64,000 nt of DNA from Pascua guehoae (Eukaryota > Basidiomycota > Tremellomycetes > Trichosporonales > Trichosporonaceae): the NCBI GenBank assembly GCA_001600415.1, contig BCJX01000006.1:1982364-2046363 (forward strand), written 5' to 3'. The position numbers and the translations under genes were made by a program. Each line of letters begins with the position of its first letter. The first letter of the stretch is position 1. Shown piece after piece: positions 57,716 through 64,000 of the stretch. The notes under the pieces are model-generated. The model did not search any database, was not told where the DNA came from, and saw only the letters and a program-made list of their open reading frames with translations.

Positions 57716-58864
57716 TTATCCGGAGCCGCCCTTGTAGACCTTGCCGAACATAAGCTGAGTTTGTTAGCAAACAGATCTTGTGCAGATGTATGTGTCGATG
57801 AGTTACTCACCTCCTGCATCTTGTCGTAGAGCGACAGGACACCGGCACCGGCAACACCACGGAGGATGTTGGCGCCAGCACCCTTGAAGAGCGACTTGAC
57901 ACCCTCGGCCTTGATGATCTGGGCACCGGCGTCGAACATGGACTTGTAGTGGACCTTGGCACCCGAGGTCATCATCATACGACGACGGATGGTGTCGAGG
58001 GGGTACGAAGCGAGACCAGCACCGGTGGTGACGGTCCAGCCGAGGAGGAACGAGGCAAGGAAGTTACCCTCAAGAGGGCCGACAAGGACAACGGGCTTGA
58101 TCGAGTCGTAGAGACCGAAGTAGAGACCGCGGTAGACAATGATACCAACAACCGACGGGACGAAGCCACGGTAGAGACCGGCGATACCGTCCGAGGCAAG
58201 GGTCTTGCGGTAGACGTCGATGAGACCGTTGAACTGGCGCTGGCCACCCTTCGAGGCAGACTTGTTGTCGTTGGCGAGACGGGTACGGGCGTAGTCGAGA
58301 GAGTAAACGAAGAGAAGCGAAGAGGCACCAGCGGCACCACCCTGATAACGTTAGCCAATCAAGTTTGAAAATCCGCAACACGAGACAAGGGGCGGAAAAA
58401 CCCTGGTGTTTTCCAGGTGCGCAGCCAGTTTTTCTACTCACCGAGGCGATGTTACCGGCGAACCAGGTCCAGTAGCCGTCAGACTTCTTGAAGCCGAACA
58501 TGGACTTGAAGTAGTCCTTGAAGGCGAAGTTGAGGGCCTGGGTGGGGAAGTAACGAATGACGTTGGCGGTGTTACCACGCCAGAGCGAAACCATGCCCTC
58601 CTCAGCGTAGGTACGCTTGAAGCAGTCGACGATGCCCTTGTAAGGCGTAGCGAGACGACCCTGCTTGATCCTAGGCTGGTTAGTATCGTGTTTGATGCTT
58701 TAGAACTGTGCCAAGGTCACTCACATCTCGTCCTGGTTCTGGACCAGGAGCTTGACGCGCTCAATGGGAGCGGCGGCCGTCTTGGCGACGGCGGCCGACA
58801 CACCTCCCATGAGGAAGTCGGTCGCGAAGGCCTTAAAGTCCTTGGGCTTCTTGACGTCGGACAT
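57716..58864 (-). CDS. AAC: mitochondrial ADP/ATP carrier
   Basis: Inner-membrane exchanger of cytosolic ADP for matrix ATP. Four exons on the minus strand: 58725-58864, 58442-58670, 57811-58341, 57716-57754, giving 312 residues, the normal length. The nucleotide-carrier signature RRRMMM is present in [15 protein letters not shown]. The three carrier repeats show [29 protein letters not shown] and PLDTIRRRM. Other family landmarks are [28 protein letters not shown], the [14 protein letters not shown] helix, [26 protein letters not shown] and [23 protein letters not shown]. The last exon is 39 nt and ends [10 protein letters not shown]. The upstream promoter region contains an assembly gap. 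Codon choice is strongly biased to C-ending codons, consistent with high expression. Confidence 0.98.
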
Positions 58865-59350
58865 TTTTGAACTGGATGGTTAGCTTGGGGTCCAGACAGA
58901 AGGCTGTAGGGGGGTGGGGCGCGCGTTGGGGGCAGGATGGTGGGCGATAGGTGAAGAGCGATGCAGTGAAAACTGTCGGCCAGCAGTGACATTGCTGGAG
59001 ACAAGTTGCCAGCTGCGTTGGCGAGCTCCGCAAGCATCGTGGGCGGTGGATGCGACGCTTGGAACGTCGGTGCGCGAGAAGGAAGAGGGAAAACCGCCGA
59101 CGTGGCAGTGATAGGTGGGGATTTCGATGGTGAAAACGCGGTGGTCGTCGTTGTGGACATCGACGTCGCGAGCGATAGATGGGACGCACACCGTTGTTGG
59201 TAGCGAGCAGGAGGGAGGGATGGGGAGGAAGGTACGCGGCCGCTGCCAGTGTAGGCAGTAGACTCACCGAGGAGAAGAGTGGTGGTTTGAGAGAAAGAGA
59301 GAACGAGAGTTCGCTCGAGTGAAGAAAAAGGAGTCGGGGAGGGGGGCGGG

Positions 59351-59450
59351 NNNNNNNNNNNNNNNNNNNNNNNNNNNNNNNNNNNNNNNNNNNNNNNNNN
59401 NNNNNNNNNNNNNNNNNNNNNNNNNNNNNNNNNNNNNNNNNNNNNNNNNN
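59351..59450. other. assembly gap (100 N)
   Basis: Placeholder-sized gap within a G-rich simple sequence. The string cggggaggggggcggg occurs on both sides directly at the gap, so the true missing length may be very small or the flanks may overlap. Confidence 0.99.
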
Positions 59451-61603
59451 CGGGGAGGGGGGCGGGGGGGGGGCTGGCTCGGTAGGCAAACCTGCACACG
59501 GGGGGGGGCGGTGGGGTGCGACGACAACTACCGCCGCCAGGGTCAACGGGGGGGCGCGATAGCAGCAGGCAGCAGGCAACAGACAGCGTGGTGGTGGTGT
59601 GCTCGCTCCCTTGCCTTGCGTTTCAGGGTCAATCTCAATGCTCGGCAAACTTGACCTGTCCCAAAAAGAGGCGGGTCATCTGCACCCCTTTCGCCCACTT
59701 GGAATGGCGGCTGGGAGACTGGGCCACTGGGCCAACTGGGCCAACTGGGCCAACTGGGCAACGACGGCGGTTGGCCGATGGGGTTGGACCGGCGGGCCAG
59801 GCGGCCGGCGGCAGGCGTGCAGCGCGGCGGGACGGAGGAAAAAGGTGTGATACTGAGCCTGGCGCGTGGGGGGGGGGGGGGGGAAGGGTAAAGGCCGCGA
59901 AGCCGGACGGACGTGGGCCTAGTGAGCACAAAAAGCAACCAGCGTACCAGGGAAAAGACGTGCCGGGAAAAGTCGGAAATTGAAAAAAAGTGTGCAACCC
60001 GTGGCACTTTTTTTTTTGGTTTCCTAGACCTGTGCGCGCCTGTCGTCGCGGAGTTTCACGGCCCACTGGCCGATCTAAAGTTTAATCTTTCTCTGATTGG
60101 CTAGTTGCATCCTGACAAAAATGACACGCAAGGCAAAACTTTTGATCCTCGTGGTGGGCGGAGCCAAGGCGGAGGCTGGGCGGGGGAACGGCGCAGCGAC
60201 AGACGGCCGGACCGAGGCACCATTGTGCATACGGCACACGCGGCTATGCGTCTCGCAAAGCTGGCATGGCTAGCATGGCTCCTGGCTGGCTGGAATGGCA
60301 TGCATGGGCTAGGCTCGCGCGGCATGCAAAGCGGCGTGGCGCCGAGAGTGCGAGAGTGCGGCGCGAGGGCGGCTGCCTCGTGCGACATGCGACACCCATC
60401 CCTTGCATCAGGCCCATCGCAGGCCATATCAATGCCAGATATCAAAAGAGGCACAGATGGCGAAATGGCGAGAACGGTGCGAAGACGGTCCGGTACCCGG
60501 TCCCCGGCCGGGACTGGTGAGTCGCCGTGTTTGATAGCACAAGCAGTGCAACAGGTGACACCAACGAAGGAAATTTTCTCGAGGCATCCGCATCACGCGC
60601 ATCGCAGTCCATTGCTTGACAGTAGTTGTTCAGATGTCCCCACTCCCACTCGAGTACCACCAGGCCAGGCGATCACGACGCCAAGACTTGAACCACGCTA
60701 CGCAAAAATCACACTGAATGAGGCCAAACAGGTAACCCCACGCGCACCGCCAGATCGCGCCAGAACGAGGGACGCGGGTACGGTAATGACGTGAACAAGC
60801 TGGAGTCAGGAACCGCATGACCGCACCCACAGGTCAAAAACTTTCAACACTTTGCGCGGCCTGCAAGCAAAGGTGCCTGCATGCCTGATTGTCTGGCTGT
60901 GGGGTTGATGGCCGGGGAAATGATTCTTCAGAGGGGCCCTATTGCGCACCGGTTGAGAATGCCAGTTACCCCGCGCGCACAGGCAGAGCACAGGTACTGC
61001 TCTAGGCAGGGACGGTGGGCATTGAGGAGAGACGAGATCACGATCGGTGAGGGGCTCAAACTTGGGCTTCGGAACTGCACACGCCGGCCTCTGTAGGCCC
61101 GGTGCCGATCACTCTGGAGGGACGGACACTGGGCAGTTTGCTCTGGAACAGGTCTTGGTTCGGCGTGTTTCAGCAGTGTCGCTCACAGTGCGGCGACGGA
61201 GCTTCGGCGGCTTTGCACGGCGGCTTTTGCATTATGAAAAGATGCGTTCGTGATGGAGCAGCATGGCGCTACATGATGTCATGCTACCGCCTCGATCCGT
61301 CGATCGTTAGCGGGAAACAGATGGAATTCTGCGATCGAGCTTCTTGCTGTCCATCTTCAATGCTCAACACTTGCCATACTGCATCAGCTACGCGCTACGT
61401 GTCCGACCGACGCAATGGCTTTTGATGAGACTGACGCTCGGTTAGTACCTCCCCAACACTCACAGCCAACTGAGCTGGGTGCGGCACGGTTGCCCCTCCC
61501 ACAATCTTGGGTACATGCGCAGCGACTCTGAACTGGGCTGGGAGGGCTGTTGCGTGTGATCCCAATTCTGTACCCAGAGATCCCGTACAGCCTGCGTCAA
61601 AAT

Positions 61604-61858
61604 GGTCCGTCAAAAGGCGCAGGGATGCCGCGACATGCGGTCGTTCACACTGCTGCTGAGCAGCGAGTCCAACTACAGTATGTGAGGGAAAAGGTTCGTG
61701 ATGCGGCGCAGGGATGCCGAGGCATGCATCTCTTCACCTCTTCGGGCATTACGAGCTCGACAGAGAGACGGAGGGAGACAGTGTCGCCTGCGCCACTCAC
61801 GAACCTTTTCCTCACATACGGTAGTTGTTCTGTCTCGCGCAGCGCCACTTGACGGACC
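61604..61858. repeat. imperfect inverted repeat (foldback) 1
   Basis: The left arm at 61604-61714 pairs with the right arm at 61787-61858. The outer ends read ggtccgtcaa and its complement. The inner arms share caactac, gtatgtgagg and aaaaggttcgtga with the reverse complement of the right side. The left arm carries about 40 extra bases. A 15-mer (ggcgcagggatgccg) occurs twice within the left arm. No protein coding potential; a MITE or foldback remnant is the likely class. Confidence 0.75.
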
Positions 61859-61909
61859 TTTTTGACCGAGGCTGTACATCACCAACGACGAGACAGAGCC
61901 TCCTACAGA

Positions 61910-62033
61910 GGGTGTCGAAAAGGAACGAGTCATGGCGCAGGGTGAGACTGGCGGACACTTGCAAGGTCTGCATGTCTGCAACAGCTCAACATCTGCATGC
62001 CCGGCACGCCTTGCTCGTTCCCTTTTGACACCC
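61910..62033. repeat. imperfect inverted repeat (foldback) 2
   Basis: The left arm gggtgtcgaaaaggaacgag (61910-61929) pairs with the right arm at 62014-62033 with one mismatch and one single-base indel; the loop is about 84 bases. It lies 52 bases from foldback 1 and about 220 bases from the NudC stop codon. Confidence 0.7.
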
Positions 62034-62257
62034 TTTGTACATGAGTTGAAGATCACCCACGGTATCTTTCGTCCATGCCGCGCCAGCATTTGGCTCATAC
62101 GCACAAGATGCATGGCTGCTAGACTGGGGGGAACGCATACTTGACACGCGCATCAATCCCCAGTTCACCACATACATGGGTGGAGGCTCTCCACTCGTGC
62201 ACTGGCCGATACTCCTGGAACCACCGTGCTCAATAGTCCACTCCATCTGCAGATGAA

Positions 62258-63072
62258 CTATTCCATCTTGGCCTGCGGTCAGCTCTGTTGCTTCCTCAAT
62301 ACCCACCTGGCTAAAGTCCATCTCTGGGTGCTGCTTCTTGAACTTCTCGAGCATCTCTGCCTTCCTCAGCTCGTCCGACGTGGGCTGACCCTGTGCACGC
62401 TGCTTGTTGTCGAACTGTGGTGGGTTAGTGGTGGCAGTTTCCGCAATCGAGTAGCACAAACCATCATCTTCTCGACCATTGCGCGCGTCTCCGGGTCCAG
62501 GTCAGACAGCTTTGAGTTCTCGGGGTTGATCTTGGTCGTGTCAATCTTGGGGTGGTGCGTGAGCACGTGAGGCCACCATCGGTGTTCGCTAATGTGCGCC
62601 CTGGAGGGTCAGCTGAGCCGCGAGAAGCATGGGGCACACACGAGTACTTCTCCAGCTCAAAAGTGAGCACACCGTTGTCTGATGTCAGCTTGAGCAGAAG
62701 AAACGCCTTACCAATGGTCCACGACGAGTCGTCCTTTGCAATGTCCTCGAACAGCTGGCCCTCGAGAATAGGCTCGGCAGCGCCCTTCACTTGAACCTGA
62801 TGGGTCAGACCAGCCAGCAAGACACTGCCTACCTTGAGCTTGGTCCTGTCCATGACGACAATCAGGTCACGCGCACGAGTACCCGCTGGCAGAGGCACGT
62901 TGACTGTGACCGTCTTCAGATCCTGCGTCCACGTGTAGGGAAGGGCTATGGGTGAGCGGGACGACGATGACCAGAACTCACCAGCCTGCTCTTGCTGCTC
63001 GCGCTCGCGCTCCTTTGCGTCAAAGGCCTCGCGCTCCTCCTTTGTCATGCTGTCGCGCTCATTGTCCGCCAT
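62258..63072 (-). CDS. nudC: nuclear movement protein NudC
   Basis: Cytosolic CS-domain co-chaperone that supports dynein/dynactin function and nuclear migration with Lis1. Seven exons on the minus strand: 62982-63072, 62833-62945, 62712-62796, 62642-62678, 62462-62600, 62307-62414, 62258-62272, total 195 residues, the usual length for fungal NudC. The N-terminus [20 protein letters not shown] is a charged helix. The p23-like CS domain runs from [20 protein letters not shown] through DDSSWTIG and [11 protein letters not shown]. The family block [20 protein letters not shown] is followed by [20 protein letters not shown] and [20 protein letters not shown]. The last intron is only 34 nt (62273-62306); splicing it gives the conserved C-terminus ending QAKME, whereas read-through gives unrelated sequence. 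It is divergent from the partial gene on the right. Confidence 0.95.
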
Positions 63073-63574
63073 TTTGATAGTGCTTTTGAGATGAGGTGAT
63101 GGGAACGAGTTGGGGGAAAGGCAAGGGGGGTGTCGTCAGCGTAGTAGTTTGTGTTGGTGAGGACAACCTCCACCGGGCGGCGGCGGCTGAGCGAGGAGGG
63201 AGAATCCAATTGTGGACGGAAGCAAATTTGGGCATTGTGGGATTCTGGCTGGGGTGTCTAAAGTTGAGCACAATCGGCCAGGTGCAGGTGGGTGGGCGAG
63301 TGGGTGAGTGGCACGGGCATATTGGGATGTACGGCACGCGGGCGGGGGAATGACGGCGGGGCGGGCCCACGGCGGCGAACACTGTGGACAGACGAGAGAG
63401 AGAGAGAAGGAAGACGACCAGGACAGACGACCAGCAAAGACGGCTTCCTCGCCTTCATTGCTTTTTCAACAACAACTGCAGACTTGTTTTGCTTACTCTC
63501 TCACCCACCCCCCCCTCCATTCTCCTTCTCGACGCCTTCTTACACTCTCCCCAGTGCGCGCACGTGTCGACACC
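63073..63574. promoter_or_regulatory. divergent promoter, NudC and right-edge gene
   Basis: About 500 bases between start codons. Contains a gagagagagag run at 63394-63407 and a pyrimidine-rich leader (63460-63570) before the plus-strand start. Specific elements are not resolved. Confidence 0.5.
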
Positions 63575-64000
63575 ATGGCACAGGGCGTCTGGGACGACTA
63601 CGAAGTAAGTCACAACACGCAACAGTCCTTGCTGCATCCTTTTCTCCTTGATCGTCGACGGAGCGTCGCGTCTGCTGACACACCTAGAGCTTTGTCAATA
63701 CGTTTCTCCCCCGTCAAACGATTGCAAAGCTTCGACAATGGGCGGACAAGATCACGCAGCACTCTGGCATCAACCTGCATCTCCGAAGTCAAGAACGAAA
63801 GCAAGATCTCATTGACAAGTGAGTTTGAGTGGCGTGTACGTCGCGTGATCCTCGTTTCTTGTTACGCGTCCCCCACACCTCACACACCTACCCTACCGAT
63901 GGCGCGTATCCTGACCTCTCTCCCCAGAGTCAAAGCCGCGTTCCAAACGATGAGGCGGCAGGACAACCAGCGCCTCTATCTTGCAGTCCGCCGCGACTGC
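63575..64000 (+). CDS. partial gene at right edge, possible PIAS/SIZ-type SUMO ligase N-terminus
   Basis: Three exons are visible before the window ends: 63575-63604 (MAQGVWDDYE), 63688-63818 and 63928 onward. The residues SFVNTFLPRQTIAKLRQWAD, KITQHSGINLHLRSQERKQD and LIDKVKAAFQTMRRQDNQRL form a helix-turn-helix pattern like a SAP domain, with the conserved leucines and a Lys-x-x-Leu-Ile-x-(Lys/Arg) ending. In basidiomycete PIAS/SIZ SUMO E3 ligases a comparable short exon and SAP-like segment open the protein; the PINIT and SP-RING domains would lie beyond the window. With about 80 residues seen this is a suggestion only; any other SAP-domain DNA-binding protein fits as well. Confidence 0.7.
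   Translation, partial: MAQGVWDDYEVSHNTQQSLLHPFLLDRRRSVASADTPRALSIRFSPVKRLQSFDNGRTRSRSTLASTCISEVKNESKISLTSEFEWRVRRVILVSCYASPTPHTPTLPMARILTSLPRVKAAFQTMRRQDNQRLYLAVRRDC

Larger units (their letters stand above)
58865..62257. other. long intergenic stretch upstream of the ADP/ATP carrier
   Basis: About 3.4 kb. It contains the carrier promoter, a 100-N gap in G-rich sequence (59351-59450), a 9-nt tandem repeat (ctgggccaa, about four copies, 59719-59760), poly-G (59868-59882) and two foldback sequences at 61604-62033. No protein-like open frame was found. Confidence 0.5.

Noticed and set aside
60105..60794. 229-codon plus-strand open frame upstream of the foldbacks
   Set aside because: Arg/Ala/Gly-rich with repeated Trp-Leu-Ala from simple DNA repeats; no family resemblance and no splice support.

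Overview
The window is nuclear DNA of a GC-rich, intron-dense basidiomycete yeast. A member of Tremellomycetes, perhaps Trichosporonales, fits best, but that placement is inference from gene content and intron style. Introns are mostly 35-60 nt, start GTRNGT, and carry a CTNAC-type branch site just before the acceptor. Nineteen protein genes or clear gene remnants, plus one gene running off the right edge, can be modelled exon by exon. In all but the partial or broken ones the summed exon length is an exact multiple of three.

Layout: 2.2-4.0 kb, two-domain chromate-type transporter (+). 5.8-7.7 kb, Rab GDP-dissociation inhibitor (-), divergent from casein kinase 2 beta (8.7-10.2 kb, +). 11.4-12.2 kb, mitochondrial [2Fe-2S] ferredoxin (-) whose 3' end runs into an assembly gap. 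13.8-16.0 kb, membrane-anchored histidine acid phosphatase (+). 16.4-19.1 kb, FLX1-type mitochondrial carrier (-) with unusually long introns. 20.1-21.0 kb, small protein of unknown role (-). 23.7-25.3 kb, thioesterase-like protein (+). 26.5-32.3 kb, convergent pair UTP18 (+) and NOM1/SGD1 (-), both for small-subunit rRNA processing. 32.7-34.0 kb, short-chain dehydrogenase with a late frameshift (-). 35.4-38.2 kb, coiled-coil protein (+), convergent with CCDC43-like (-). 40.0-42.6 kb, two tandem kinase-like paralogues (-). 43.6-44.2 kb, GNAT acetyltransferase (+). 46.2-48.6 kb, LtrA-family membrane protein (+). 50.0-52.6 kb, exonuclease V (+). 54-57.4 kb, broken tyrosine-recombinase gene between two long diverged direct repeats, a probable mobile element. 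57.7-58.9 kb, ADP/ATP carrier (-). 62.3-63.1 kb, NudC (-), divergent from a partial gene with a possible PIAS/SIZ-like N-terminus (63.6 kb to edge).

Most genes are core eukaryotic housekeeping genes. The accessory-looking parts are the recombinase element at 54-57.4 kb, the tandem kinase pair, two foldback sequences at 61.6-62.0 kb, and several long stretches without recognisable genes (21.0-23.7, 44.2-46.2, 58.9-62.3 kb). A CACGTGA core recurs upstream of several genes, including both ribosome-biogenesis genes. No convincing tRNA, rRNA or CRISPR was found.
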